Below are positions 8,263-17,813 of a DNA stretch of 64,000 nt, piece after piece. The notes under the pieces are model-generated. The model searched no databases. It saw nothing but the letters and a program-made list of their open reading frames with translations, and was not told the origin of the DNA. Both the position numbers and the translations under genes were made by a program. Source of the DNA: Phaeobacter piscinae (GTDB lineage Bacteria; Pseudomonadota; Alphaproteobacteria; Rhodobacterales; Rhodobacteraceae); NCBI RefSeq assembly GCF_002407245.1, contig NZ_CP010684.1:1-64000 (forward strand), read 5' to 3'. Each line of letters begins with the position of its first letter. Positions within the stretch are counted from its first letter, which is position 1.

Positions 8263-9186
8263 ATGACAGAACAGCAGAGCTTCTCGACCGCGCCCGCGCA
8301 AGGGTCGGAAGAGCTGACCGTTGCGCTGCATATCGGCGCGCCGTTCACCGATGAGGATCAGCTGGTCTGGTCCCTGCGCAAGGATGCAGGGCGGCTGCTG
8401 AAGGAGGGTGTGCTGGTGCGGCGTCCGGGCACCTATCTGAAGGAGCTGACCGATCTGAAAGGGCGTGCTGCAAAGGAAGGTGTGGGCGAACTGGAATGTG
8501 AGGCATTTCTCGATGGGGTGCTGCGCGAGGCGGATGTGTCGCGGGTGGTGTTGTCGATGTCGAGCGTTCTAGGCGTACCGGCCTGGATGCTGAACGGCGG
8601 GCGCCTGTACAAGAACGCCGGGGCCAATACCGCCGCGCTGCGCGCGGTGTTTCCGCAGACACGCTGTGAGTTTTTCCTGGGCCTGTGCAATCCGGCGACA
8701 CTGGTGCCCACCGCCTTTGGTGCGCAGTCGCAGAAGGACTGGTACGGGTTTGCCGGGGATACGGATCTGATGGAGCTGCGCTGGTCCGAGGTGGTCGGCG
8801 ATATCCTGAGCGCCAATCCCGATTGCGGCATCACCGTCTGGTGCAACGAAGAAACCCCGGTGGTGTGGCCGCGGGTGTTGGGGCAGATCACCGGGCAGGG
8901 GGCGGGCTACCGCTTTGCCGGTGAGACGGATATTCTGCGGCAGGCGATGACCGAAGAAGGCACCCGGCGGCTGGAGGCCTATCTGACCGCACGCCCGCAG
9001 CTGAGCGAGGCACAGCGCGATCAGGTGCGGGAGCTGTTCCTGTCCTATTTTCACTCCGAAGATGCGGTAGAGGAAGAAATCGACCTGCCCGGCTGGTCGC
9101 AGGGTTTTGTCGATACGATGACGGATCGCTACTTCGAGGACGTCGAGCTGATCCGCAACATTCCCGGTGTCACGGTGATCGGCTGA
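8263..9186 (+). CDS. Conserved protein of unknown function
   Basis: A 307-residue cytoplasmic protein without signal peptide or membrane segment. I do not recognise a defined family. The N-terminus (LHIGAPFTDEDQLVWSL) has the spacing of the LHIG-P-TGTT-LQ start of sulfotransferase-like proteins, but the Lys/Gly/Thr residues of the cofactor loop are missing. It may therefore be a degenerate relative that no longer binds the sulfate donor. The middle has a clear ITVWCNEETPVVWPRVL segment, with Cys and two Trp, that looks like a conserved core. The start at ATG 8263 has GGCGGAG six bases upstream, better than the TTG two codons earlier. It stands alone. Confidence 0.7.
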   Translation: MTEQQSFSTAPAQGSEELTVALHIGAPFTDEDQLVWSLRKDAGRLLKEGVLVRRPGTYLKELTDLKGRAAKEGVGELECEAFLDGVLREADVSRVVLSMSSVLGVPAWMLNGGRLYKNAGANTAALRAVFPQTRCEFFLGLCNPATLVPTAFGAQSQKDWYGFAGDTDLMELRWSEVVGDILSANPDCGITVWCNEETPVVWPRVLGQITGQGAGYRFAGETDILRQAMTEEGTRRLEAYLTARPQLSEAQRDQVRELFLSYFHSEDAVEEEIDLPGWSQGFVDTMTDRYFEDVELIRNIPGVTVIG

Positions 9187-9246
9187 TCCACCCCCGGCGC
9201 CGCTGATCCGCGTGCCGGGAGCAGAGCGCCCTATGTCACTCTCTGG

Positions 9247-9660
9247 TCAGTCTTCGTGGGCGGAGGTCCGCATGCGGGCCAGATGTTCGTCCCATCCCTT
9301 ATCCAGCGCCAGCAACAGATCGAAGGCCTCAACCCCCTGCGGCAGCCCGGTGTGGCTAAGCGATAGATTGGTGCCGCCGGGCACCTCTGTCAGGGTCCAG
9401 GAGACGGTGCTGGTCTGATCGCCCATTGGCGCGATGGTGAAACTATACTCAAGCCGGGTGTACGGCTCGGCCAGATGCACCTCACCCCACATCAGCCTCT
9501 TGCCGCTTTCGGTGCCGAACATTTCATAGGGGCCTTCGACCAGCGGGGTCTTGGGCTTGTGAAACCAGATCGCCAGTTTCTCCGGTTCGGTCAGATAGGC
9601 CCAGACCTGGGCCGGGGCGGCCCGCAGATAGATGGATTTGCGCAGGATCGTATCGGTCAT
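9247..9660 (-). CDS. AHSA1/SRPBCC-domain protein
   Basis: A 137-residue single-domain protein of the START/SRPBCC fold, AHSA1 (Aha1 C-terminal-like) group. The typical opening is present (RKSIYLRAAPAQVWAYLTEP), as are the WFHKP, MWGEV and VSWTLTEVPGGTNLSLSHTG strands and a C-terminal helix. These domains have a deep hydrophobic pocket for small ligands. The gene overlaps the stop of the upstream ArsR-type regulator by four bases, so the two are translated together. Such ArsR-AHSA1 pairs are common; the ligand and targets are unknown. Confidence 0.85.
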   Translation of the reverse strand: MTDTILRKSIYLRAAPAQVWAYLTEPEKLAIWFHKPKTPLVEGPYEMFGTESGKRLMWGEVHLAEPYTRLEYSFTIAPMGDQTSTVSWTLTEVPGGTNLSLSHTGLPQGVEAFDLLLALDKGWDEHLARMRTSAHED

Positions 9661-10031
9661 TGGATGTCCTTTTCGATTTCGGATTTGAGCGTCGCAAGGC
9701 GGTCGTCCCAGAAGGCATCGAAGAAGCCGAACCAGTCGAACACCTGTCGCAGCCCGTCCGTATTGAGGCGATTGAGGCGGGCGCGCCCTTCGGTACGGAC
9801 CGAGATCAGATTGCCCTCGTCCAGAATGGTGAGATGTTTTTTCACCGCCGCACGGGTCATCTGAAAATTCTCTGCCACCTCGGCGATGGTCAGGCTGTCC
9901 TGCGCCAGAAGCCGCAGAATCTGGCGGCGGGTCGGATCGGCGAGAGCGCGAAAGGCCATCTGCTCAGTCAATTGTTCTTGCGGTTGATCGGGCGGCTGTA
10001 TCGCCGATGGGTGCGGTGGCGCCTGGGCCAT
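9657..10031 (-). CDS. ArsR-family transcriptional regulator
   Basis: A 124-residue winged-helix repressor. The ArsR signature ALADPTRRQILRLLAQ is at about residues 28-43, and the recognition helix region is VAENFQMTRAAVKKHLTIL. The metal-binding ELCVCDL motif of metal sensors is absent, so it is of the non-metal SRPBCC-associated kind. The N-terminal 20 residues are Pro/Gln rich and probably disordered. The gene lies upstream of, and overlaps, the AHSA1 gene. It probably represses its own operon. Confidence 0.85.
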   Translation of the reverse strand: MAQAPPHPSAIQPPDQPQEQLTEQMAFRALADPTRRQILRLLAQDSLTIAEVAENFQMTRAAVKKHLTILDEGNLISVRTEGRARLNRLNTDGLRQVFDWFGFFDAFWDDRLATLKSEIEKDIQ

Positions 10032-10325
10032 AGCGGTCTTTGCTCCCTTTTGTGATACCTAATGGTATCTCTTTATATGAAACCGTTTGGTACTATGTCA
10101 AGCGAGTCGGTAGCGGATCTGCGCTGAGATCGCCGATCTGCAGGCGAAAATACCCTGTCCGGCGTCCTGTCCTGCCGGGACGGGCAGGGTTCACGTCCTG
10201 TCCGGCCCGGTTGGACGACAGGGGCGCGGGGGTCTGTCACAGCTGTGTCCAAGGTGGCCGATGCGCTGCCCCGATGACCCGCTGTTGTCGCCCACCCCGA
10301 TATCTGGCCAGAGAGAGACCGCGCC

Positions 10326-10892
10326 ATGCTCAGACCTTCTTTTCATCCCCGTCACCTGACCGCAGCCCTGCGACAGTACCGGCGCACTGTGCCCCTGCTG
10401 CCGGTGGTGGTCTGCATCGCGCTGGGGCTTGCCATCGGGGTGTCGCCCGCGACCCCGGCCGGCGCCGGTGCGGATGATATCCAGCCGCGCGACGGTCATT
10501 GGCTGGCGCTGATGCAGTTCCGCTCGGTCAGTGGCTGTTCAGCCACCCTGCGGCGCGAGATTGAGGCCGATGCCGAGGATGAGGTGCTGTACTCCAAGCC
10601 GCTGACCTTTTCCACGCCGCTGGACCTCAACCATCTTAATGCGGCCTGGGAGGTCGATATCGACTGGACCCGCACCAGCCCCAACCGCTGGGAAGGGGTG
10701 ATGACAGAGGTTGAGCGCACCCTGTTTGGCAAGGTGACAACGGTGACCGCTCTGAAGACACGGGTGATCTCGGAGGGGCTGATCGATCAGAAGGCGGTGG
10801 CCACGATCACTTTCCCGCCGCGCATCGCCCGGCAGATCGGCTCAGCGGAGCCCTGTGTGGTGCACGCCGATATCACCCATCGGCGGCGCTGA
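10326..10892 (+). CDS. Exported protein of unknown function
   Basis: A 188-residue protein with an Arg-rich N-terminus and a long hydrophobic signal segment (about residues 22-45, VPLLPVVVCIALGLAIGV) followed by an Ala-rich cleavage region. It is therefore probably periplasmic or membrane anchored. The remainder holds one possible disulfide pair (Cys near 65 and near 178). I recognise no domain. It precedes a MipA-like outer membrane protein by 209 bp on the same strand. Confidence 0.6.
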   Translation: MLRPSFHPRHLTAALRQYRRTVPLLPVVVCIALGLAIGVSPATPAGAGADDIQPRDGHWLALMQFRSVSGCSATLRREIEADAEDEVLYSKPLTFSTPLDLNHLNAAWEVDIDWTRTSPNRWEGVMTEVERTLFGKVTTVTALKTRVISEGLIDQKAVATITFPPRIARQIGSAEPCVVHADITHRRR

Positions 10893-11101
10893 TCCGCGCC
10901 GGGCCGGCTGTCCGTTGTCCGGATGTGTCCGCACGGACAGGGATCTGCGCCCGCGCCTGACGGCTGAGACGATCCCTATCTGGCGCCTGATCTAAAGACG
11001 CCGAATACCATGCTTTCATTCGCCCCGACGCTGGCTGCGGAACACACGTAGCGGGGGGCAAATCACAGATACCCAACCAAGACCTGAAAAAGGATACGAC
11101 A

Positions 11102-11854
11102 ATGAAACTTCAACGCAGCGCCGCTCTCGTGACCGCGTGTTTTCTGGCGGGCGCATCAGGCGCCGCCGCTGAGGGGCTGTTTGCCAACGGGCAGTTCACC
11201 CTTGGGCTGGGGGCGTTTGCGGCCTCCGATCAGTATAAAGGCGAAGGCACAGAGGCCGCCGCGCTGCCGTTTGTGTCTTATGACAGTGATCGGTTGCATA
11301 TCGGCTGGGACGGGGTCGCCTATCATTTCCTGAACAGTGAGGATCTGGAGGTCTCGGTGCGTGTGGGCGCAGGTGAGAAACCGGATTTCCCGGAGAACAA
11401 GCCGCTGTTTGCCGGGTTGAAGCGCAGCACCCCGATCGAGGCCGGGTTTGATGTCACCTATCGGTTTGACGGCTTCTATGTGGCTGGTAGCGCGATGGCG
11501 GATGTCTCCAATGAGCATGACGGCTATCACGTCGAGGCCAAGTTCGGGACCGAGTTCCAGATGGGCCAGCTGGGGGTCGATATCGGCGCCGGGGCGCGGA
11601 TGCGGGACGGCAAGCTGAACAACTTCCTCTACGGGGTGTCGGCGAGCGAGGCAAACGCGCAGCGCGCCGCCTATGATGTCGGCTCCACCACTGAACCCTT
11701 TGTCGATATGACCGTGATCTATCCAATCAGCGACACAGTCTCGGTGCTGGGTACGGTGGATTATCAGCTGGTCGACAAGAAGGTTCACGACAGCCCGCTG
11801 ACCAACAACAAGGATCGCTATTCGGTTGGGCTTGGCCTGATCTACAGCTTCTGA
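11102..11854 (+). CDS. MipA/OmpV-family outer membrane protein
   Basis: A 250-residue outer membrane beta-barrel protein of the MipA/OmpV family. It has a signal peptide (MKLQRSAALVTACFLAGASGAAA). The mature part starts with FTLGLGAFAASDQYKGEGTE followed by LPFVSYDSDRLHIGWDG, the family signature. It ends in a terminal strand finishing with F (YSVGLGLIYSF), as required for Bam-dependent assembly. AAAAAGGA lies before the ATG. The RND adaptor gene starts three bases after the stop, so this protein may serve the efflux pair as a porin-like partner; that role is inferred from position only. Confidence 0.82.
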   Translation: MKLQRSAALVTACFLAGASGAAAEGLFANGQFTLGLGAFAASDQYKGEGTEAAALPFVSYDSDRLHIGWDGVAYHFLNSEDLEVSVRVGAGEKPDFPENKPLFAGLKRSTPIEAGFDVTYRFDGFYVAGSAMADVSNEHDGYHVEAKFGTEFQMGQLGVDIGAGARMRDGKLNNFLYGVSASEANAQRAAYDVGSTTEPFVDMTVIYPISDTVSVLGTVDYQLVDKKVHDSPLTNNKDRYSVGLGLIYSF

Positions 11855-11857
11855 TCC

Positions 11858-13267
11858 ATGGCCACCCCGCTTCATGCGAACCAGCAGGGTAGGGCAGAGG
11901 AGGCGCGGCGTGACACCGCGTCTCCGGCAGGCTCTGCTGCCGCTGTGCCACCGGTATCTGCCGTGAACGAGACGTCCCCAACGTCGCAGGCTGCTGCTGA
12001 GACGCCCGCCCCGACTGTACCCCCAGCGGCGCCGGACCCTCAGGTGATCCGGCCTGCAACGGCATCTGTGGCACAGCCCGCCCCAGCCCCGCTGCCCCCC
12101 GGCTGCGCGGGCGGGGCGGATCCTGCGGGGTTGGAATTTGTCAGCGACCCGGAGGCCAAATGGCCGCCGCGTCTGGCGGCGCTGATTTGCGCCGGGCTGG
12201 TGATCTGGATGGCGGCGGGTCTGGTTTGGCCCGCCGCCCCTGTGGCAGGCGGCGGTGAGGCGAAAACTCCTACAATAGAGCCTGTTTCGGTTGCGGTGCG
12301 CCTGTCACAGGCCGCCCCGGTGACGCGGATGCTGCGGGCCGAAGGGGTCAGCAAACCCGACCGGGACGCGACCTTGAGGGTGGAGATGTCCGGCCACGTG
12401 GCCCGCGTTGCGGTGACCAAAGGCGCGCGGGTAGAGGCGGGGCAGCTCCTGGCCAGCTTGCAGCCTGCGCAGCGCACAGCGTCGCTGGCGCGGGCGGAGG
12501 CGTCGGTGCTGCGGGCCGAGCGGGATCATACCCGCGCCGCGGCGCTGCATCAGCGCGGGTCCAGCACGGAACAGCGGCTGAGCGAGGCGCGCGAGGCGCT
12601 GGCCGTGGCCAAGGCGGATCTGGCCGCCGCCCGTCAGAGCCTTGCAGAGACGCGCATCACCGCGCCCTTTGCCGGTCATCTGGAGGCGTTCGACCTCACC
12701 CCCGGTGCCTATGTGCAGGAGGGGGCGGCAGTGGCGCGGGTGGTGGCGCTGGATCCGCTAAGGGTGAGTTTTCAGGTGCCGCAACACCAGCGGGGATCCT
12801 TGCGTGCGGGGGCCGTGGCGCAGGTGCGGTTTTTGAACGGGAACAGCGCCGAGGGGCGTCTGAGTTTCTTGGGGCAAAGCGCGCAGGCCGACACCCGCAG
12901 CTTCGCCGCTGAGGTGGTGCTGAACAATCCGTCCCCACCCAATGCGCCCCCAATCCCGGCGGGGATCAGCGCCCGGATTGCGGTGCCGCTGGACGTTGTG
13001 CAGGCGCATTTTCTGTCTCCGGCGCTGCTCTCGCTGGATATGGCCGGGGTGCTGGGCATCAAGAGCGTGGATGACGCGGATCGCGTGGTCTTTACCCCGG
13101 TGGAGATCGTCCAGTCCGAGCGGGATGGCGTCTGGGTCAGCGGGCTGCCGGATCAGCTGCGGCTGATCACGGTGGGGCAGGGGTTTGTCACGGCGGGCGA
13201 GGTGGTGCGGCCCCGAGAGGCGGCGGCCACCACGGGACAGGCTGCAAGCGCGGAGGCGCGGCGATGA
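11858..13267 (+). CDS. RND efflux periplasmic adaptor (HlyD-like)
   Basis: A 469-residue membrane-fusion protein of an RND efflux pump. The lipoyl-like halves (SGHVARVAVTKGARVEAGQLL and ITAPFAGHLEAFDLTPGAYV) flank a coiled coil at about residues 205-265, followed by a beta-barrel domain. A single N-terminal transmembrane helix (LAALICAGLVIWMAAGLVW) lies at about residues 104-123. Unusually it is preceded by about 100 Pro/Ala/Thr-rich residues predicted to be cytoplasmic and disordered; most family members have only a short leader. No good ribosome site precedes ATG 11858, so a later start is possible. The stop overlaps the start of the pump gene by four bases. Confidence 0.85.
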   Translation: MATPLHANQQGRAEEARRDTASPAGSAAAVPPVSAVNETSPTSQAAAETPAPTVPPAAPDPQVIRPATASVAQPAPAPLPPGCAGGADPAGLEFVSDPEAKWPPRLAALICAGLVIWMAAGLVWPAAPVAGGGEAKTPTIEPVSVAVRLSQAAPVTRMLRAEGVSKPDRDATLRVEMSGHVARVAVTKGARVEAGQLLASLQPAQRTASLARAEASVLRAERDHTRAAALHQRGSSTEQRLSEAREALAVAKADLAAARQSLAETRITAPFAGHLEAFDLTPGAYVQEGAAVARVVALDPLRVSFQVPQHQRGSLRAGAVAQVRFLNGNSAEGRLSFLGQSAQADTRSFAAEVVLNNPSPPNAPPIPAGISARIAVPLDVVQAHFLSPALLSLDMAGVLGIKSVDDADRVVFTPVEIVQSERDGVWVSGLPDQLRLITVGQGFVTAGEVVRPREAAATTGQAASAEARR

Positions 13268-16200
13268 GGGGGTGTCTCGCGGTGATATTTGCCCGCAGCC
13301 GGGCGGTGATCCTGATCTTTGCGGCGCTGCTGTGCGGTGGCGCCTATGCCTACGTCAGTATTCCGAAGGAAAGCAATCCGGATATTCCGATCCCCTTTGT
13401 CTATGTCAGCACCAGCCTGTCGGGCATCTCGCCGGAGGACAGCGAGCGGCTGCTGGTGAAGCCGCTGGAAACCGGGCTGAGCGGGCTGGCGGATCTGAAG
13501 GAGATGAAGGGCCATGCCTATGAGGGCTATGCCAGCGTGACGCTGGAATTTGAGGCGGGCGCCGATGTGGCCGAGGCGCTGGACCGGGTGCGCGTGGCGG
13601 TGGATCAGGCCCGTCCCGACCTGCCGGAGGCCGCGACCGAGCCGGTGGTGGTGGAGATCAACACGGCGCTGTTTCCGGTGCTGACCACGGTGCTGTCCGG
13701 TCCGGTACCGGAGCGCAGCCTCAACCGCATGGCGCGGGAGCTGGAAACCCGGCTGGAGGCGCTGACCGGCGTGCTGGAGGTTGATATCGGTGGCGGGCGG
13801 TCGGATCTGCTGGAGGTGCTGATCGATCCCGTTGCCTTTGCCACCTATGGGCTGTCGTTTGAGGCGCTGGTGGGTCAGATCAACCGCAACAATGCGATGA
13901 TTGCTGCCGGGGCCATCGACGGGGCCGCCGGGCGCTTTGTGCTGAAGGTGCCCGGGTTGGTCGATGGGGCGGCAGATCTGATGCAGATGCCGGTGAAGGT
14001 GGAGGGCGGCGCGGTGGTGACGCTTGGCGATATCGCGGTGGTGCGGCGCCGGTTTGAGGATCCCCGCAGCTTTGCCCGGATCAACGGCCAGCCGGCGCTG
14101 ACGCTGGATATCACCAAACGCAGCGGCGCCAATATCATCGAGACCGTGGCGGCGGCAAAGGCGGTGATTGCCACCGCGCAGCAGGACTGGCCGCAGAGCG
14201 TCCAGATCGATTATCTGCTGGATGAGAGCCGCGAGGTGGAGACCATGCTGGGCGATCTGGAGGCCAATGTGGTGGCGGCCATCGTGCTGGTGATGCTGGT
14301 GGTGATCTATGCGTTGGGGTTACGGCCGGCGCTGCTGGTCGGGCTGTCGATCCCCGGCGCGTTTCTGGCCGGTGTGGCGCTGCTTTGGGCGATGGGGATC
14401 ACCATGAACATCGTGGTGCTGTTTTCGCTGATCCTGGTGGTCGGAATGCTGGTGGATGGCGCCATTGTCACCACGGAGCTGGCCGACCGCTACCTGCAGG
14501 AGGGCCGGACAGCGGCCGAGGCCTACCGCGCGGCGGCGGGGCGTATGGCGGGGCCGCTGCTGTCCTCCACCGCAACCACGCTCAGCGTGTTTGTGCCGCT
14601 GCTGTTCTGGACCGGCACCACTGGTGAGTTCATGAAATTCCTGCCAATCACCGTGATCGTGACGCTGGCCGCATCGCTGTTGATGGCGCTGGTGTTCATT
14701 CCGGTGCTGGGCGGGGTGATCGCGCGTCGGTCCCCGCAAACTGCGGCGGCTAAACAGGCGCTCCATGCGGCGGAACATGGCGATCCGCGTCTGGGGCGCG
14801 GGATGGCGGGGTTCTATGCGCGGATGTTGCAGCGGGCGCTGCTGTTTCCCGGCACCACTGTTCTGTTGAGTCTTGCGCTGTTGTTGGGGACGTTTGGGCT
14901 TTATGGGAAATACGGGGCGGGACTGACGTTTTTCCCTGAAATAGAGCCTGAATTTATGCAGGTGCAGCTGCGCGCGCGGGACAATTTTTCAATCCATGAG
15001 CGTGATGCGCTGGTGCGCGTGGTGGAGGATCAGCTGTTGCAGACCGAGGGCATCACCAGCGTCTACGCGGTGGCCTCGCTTGGCGGGGGCGATGATCTGG
15101 ACCTGATCGGCACCATCCAGCTGGAGCTGGACCCCTGGGACCAGCGCCCGCCCGCCGCTGAAATTGGCGCGGGGATCCGCGCCGAGGTGGCAGATCTGCC
15201 GGGGGTCGAGGTGCGGGTGGAGACCGAGGACGACGGGCCAAGCGGTGACAAGCCGCTGGATCTGCACATCACTGCCCGTGACCCCTCCGTGGCGGAGGCT
15301 GCGGTGGCACAGATCCGCGAGATCATGACCGGGATCGGTGGTTTCACCGATGTGGCCGACAGCCGGGCGCTGCCGGGGGTGGAATGGCGGATCGAGATCG
15401 ACCGCGCCGAGGCCGCGCGCTATGGCGCCGACCTCAATCTTCTGGGCCAGACGGTGCAATTGCTGACCCATGGCGTAATGGTGACCAGTTTTCGTCCCGA
15501 TGATGTGGCGGAGTCGGTGGATGTGCGGGTGCGGTTCCCGGCGGCAGAGCGCAGTTTCGACGGGCTGCGGGCCCTGCGGGTGCCGACCGCGTCCGGGCTG
15601 GTGCCAATTGCCAACTTCACCCGCTTTGCACCGGTGCCGCGCTCCGGCTCGATCGAGCGGCGGGATCAGTCGCGGGTGCTGACGCTTTCGGCCAATGTGG
15701 CGCCGGGGCTGCTGGCGGATGCGCAGATTGAACGGCTGCGCCAGGCGATGGCGGTGGCGGATCTGCCCGACGGGGCCAGCTGGCGGTTCAAGGGCGAGGC
15801 AGAGGAACAGGATGCCGCGATGCGGTTTCTCATCCTTGCGTTTGTGACGGCGGTTGTGCTGATGGCGGTGATCCTGATTGCGCAGTTCAACAGCTTCTAT
15901 CAGGCGGCAGTGGTGATGTCGGCGATCATCTTCTCCATCGCGGGGGTGCTGTTGGGGCTGCTGGTGGCGGGGCGGCCGTTTGGCGTGGTGATGGGGGGCA
16001 TCGGGGTGATTGCGCTGGCGGGCATCGTGGTGAACACCAATATCGTTTTGATCGACACCTATAATGCACAGCGCCGCGCCGGGCAGTCCCCTTGTGAGGC
16101 GGCGCTGCGGGCGGGGGCGCTGCGGCTCAGGCCGGTGGTGCTGACCTCGCTGACAACGGTGCTGGGGCTGATGCCGATGGTGCTGGGGATGAAGCTGGAT

Positions 16201-16407
16201 CTGCTGACCGGCAGCATGGTGTTTGGCGCGCCCTCCAGCCAGTGGTGGACCGAACTGTCGACGACCATTGCGGGCGGGCTGGTGGCGGCGACGCTGCTGA
16301 CGCTGCTGGTCACCCCGGCGATGCTGGTGCTGGGCGCGCGCGGTCAGCAACGGCGGGCACGTCGTCGTGCGGCACGGCGGGGACTTGGTGCTGAGGCCAC
16401 GGCATGA
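13264..16407 (+). CDS. RND efflux pump permease
   Basis: A 1047-residue inner membrane proton-driven efflux pump of the RND (AcrB/MMPL-like) superfamily. The layout is classical: a first transmembrane helix (about 12-30), a large periplasmic loop, a helix bundle (about 335-490), a second loop and a second bundle (about 855-1030). The proton-relay aspartate is seen in helix 4 (VVGMLVDGAIVTTE). The first loop has IPIPFVYVSTSLSGISPEDSE. The subtype looks like the short-adaptor CzcA/MdtB-like relatives used for organic compounds. The last 20 residues are Arg rich. Translationally coupled to the adaptor; no outer membrane TolC gene is adjacent. Confidence 0.9.
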   Translation: MRGCLAVIFARSRAVILIFAALLCGGAYAYVSIPKESNPDIPIPFVYVSTSLSGISPEDSERLLVKPLETGLSGLADLKEMKGHAYEGYASVTLEFEAGADVAEALDRVRVAVDQARPDLPEAATEPVVVEINTALFPVLTTVLSGPVPERSLNRMARELETRLEALTGVLEVDIGGGRSDLLEVLIDPVAFATYGLSFEALVGQINRNNAMIAAGAIDGAAGRFVLKVPGLVDGAADLMQMPVKVEGGAVVTLGDIAVVRRRFEDPRSFARINGQPALTLDITKRSGANIIETVAAAKAVIATAQQDWPQSVQIDYLLDESREVETMLGDLEANVVAAIVLVMLVVIYALGLRPALLVGLSIPGAFLAGVALLWAMGITMNIVVLFSLILVVGMLVDGAIVTTELADRYLQEGRTAAEAYRAAAGRMAGPLLSSTATTLSVFVPLLFWTGTTGEFMKFLPITVIVTLAASLLMALVFIPVLGGVIARRSPQTAAAKQALHAAEHGDPRLGRGMAGFYARMLQRALLFPGTTVLLSLALLLGTFGLYGKYGAGLTFFPEIEPEFMQVQLRARDNFSIHERDALVRVVEDQLLQTEGITSVYAVASLGGGDDLDLIGTIQLELDPWDQRPPAAEIGAGIRAEVADLPGVEVRVETEDDGPSGDKPLDLHITARDPSVAEAAVAQIREIMTGIGGFTDVADSRALPGVEWRIEIDRAEAARYGADLNLLGQTVQLLTHGVMVTSFRPDDVAESVDVRVRFPAAERSFDGLRALRVPTASGLVPIANFTRFAPVPRSGSIERRDQSRVLTLSANVAPGLLADAQIERLRQAMAVADLPDGASWRFKGEAEEQDAAMRFLILAFVTAVVLMAVILIAQFNSFYQAAVVMSAIIFSIAGVLLGLLVAGRPFGVVMGGIGVIALAGIVVNTNIVLIDTYNAQRRAGQSPCEAALRAGALRLRPVVLTSLTTVLGLMPMVLGMKLDLLTGSMVFGAPSSQWWTELSTTIAGGLVAATLLTLLVTPAMLVLGARGQQRRARRRAARRGLGAEATA

Positions 16408-16440
16408 ACGGGCCTGTCTGCACCGCACCACCGGCGGGGC

Positions 16441-16483
16441 GGGGCGGTGATGGTACCGCCCCGGCGCGCGCCATCACCGCCCC
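16441..16483. terminator. Bidirectional hairpin between convergent genes
   Basis: Perfect 13-bp arms GGGGCGGTGATGG (16441-16453) and CCATCACCGCCCC (16471-16483) lie after the RND gene and overlap the 3' end of the convergent AraC gene. There is no T-run, but position and stem strength suit a transcription stop for both strands. Confidence 0.55.
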
Positions 16484-17676
16484 GGATCTGCGGCGGCGCG
16501 GCTGGCCCTGAGGGCAGAGGGGGTGGTGTTCATCTCGCGTTTGAAGGCGTTGTAGAAAGACGAGCGGGAATTGAAGCCGACATCATGCGCAATCACCAGA
16601 ATGGTTTCATCGGTGTCATGCAGCTGCGTCACCGCGTCCTGAATGCGCCATTTGTTGACGTAGTCGAAGAAATTCGACTGCAGCGTCATATTCAGCGTCT
16701 GCGACACGTAGTTCGAGGTCACGCTGATATGTTTGGCCAGATCCCAGAGCGACAGGTTGGGATCACGGTAGAGCATATCCTTGGTCATGGCGCGTTCGAT
16801 CTTGGTGGCGATGCGGGCCGCGTGATCATCGGTGAGGGCGGAGCGCTCGTATTTTGCGGCGGCCAGCTCCCGGTCGGTGGTGGGCGGCGTGTCGCCACCG
16901 GGTTTGGGCATCAGACCTGGCTGTTGCCGCACCCCCCAGATGCCGATCACCCAGGTGATGGCAAGGCTGGTCAGCCCATTGGTCAGGTCGGAGGCGTCGC
17001 TGAACAGCTGGAACATCTCAATTTCGAAGAGGTCGGCGAGGATCTCGGCGATGCTGATCAGAAGATAGGCGCCGACGGTGGTGGTGATCCACCAGACCCA
17101 GGTCAGCTCGCGATCCTCGGTGGTGGCAAACAGATCCTTCAGCCGTGCGCGATATCGCGACAGCATTTTCATGATCAATATCAGATAGAGCGTCACCTGA
17201 ATGTAGAACAATATCTCGACCAGTTGGAAGTAGATCAGGATCGCCTGGATGTATTGGCTGAGGTCGGCGAACTCCAGATCGTTCTGGGCGAACAGGGATT
17301 TCGGAATGGTCCAGAACAGCACCACCATGCTGATCGCCAGTAGGATGGGCACCGCATGCCAGAGTCTTTGGCGGATCGGCGGGCCGTCATCCTCCGATGT
17401 GAGGGCGCGGACATAAAGCCACAGCAACAGCGGCTGAGCAAAGACAGCGGGCACATGCAGGCTGTTGAACCGAGAAATCAGATAATCATAGGCCTCATCG
17501 GCGACCACCAAATCCACGATGACAAGTATTTCGCTGACCGATTGGGTCACGAAGAACAGCGCCAGCGGTACATAGACGCGCTGGTGGCGTTGGTGCAGCA
17601 GCAGTTGATTGGTGCAGAACAGCGCCATGCCAAGGTGAAACGCCGACAAGGCCAGCAGATATTTATCGTCGACCAT
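16474..17676 (-). CDS. Membrane-anchored AraC-family regulator
   Basis: A 400-residue regulator with about seven transmembrane helices (residues about 1-215) followed by a C-terminal AraC DNA-binding domain (about 295-395). That domain shows LWDLAKHISVTSNYVSQTLN and VIAHDVGFNSRSSFYNAFKREMNTTPSALR. This 7TM-AraC design senses a membrane or external signal directly. The start (MVDDKYLLALSAF) is set at 17676, where the first helix begins; the longer frame up to 17961 reads through the end of the neighbouring LuxR gene. It lies 137 bp downstream of the LuxR gene on the same strand and may be cotranscribed. Targets are unknown. Confidence 0.8.
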   Translation of the reverse strand: MVDDKYLLALSAFHLGMALFCTNQLLLHQRHQRVYVPLALFFVTQSVSEILVIVDLVVADEAYDYLISRFNSLHVPAVFAQPLLLWLYVRALTSEDDGPPIRQRLWHAVPILLAISMVVLFWTIPKSLFAQNDLEFADLSQYIQAILIYFQLVEILFYIQVTLYLILIMKMLSRYRARLKDLFATTEDRELTWVWWITTTVGAYLLISIAEILADLFEIEMFQLFSDASDLTNGLTSLAITWVIGIWGVRQQPGLMPKPGGDTPPTTDRELAAAKYERSALTDDHAARIATKIERAMTKDMLYRDPNLSLWDLAKHISVTSNYVSQTLNMTLQSNFFDYVNKWRIQDAVTQLHDTDETILVIAHDVGFNSRSSFYNAFKREMNTTPSALRASRAAADPGR

Positions 17677-17813
17677 CGCGCGCCCGATCCTCAAAATCCC
17701 TCTCAGGGCTTTAGCAGTGGGCGGCGGCAAGGGACAGATCTGCGGGCGGTATCCCTGTCCTTGCCAGCAGGGAAGAACGCCGGACAGGGGCGAAGATGGG
17801 TCTTGGCGGCGGG

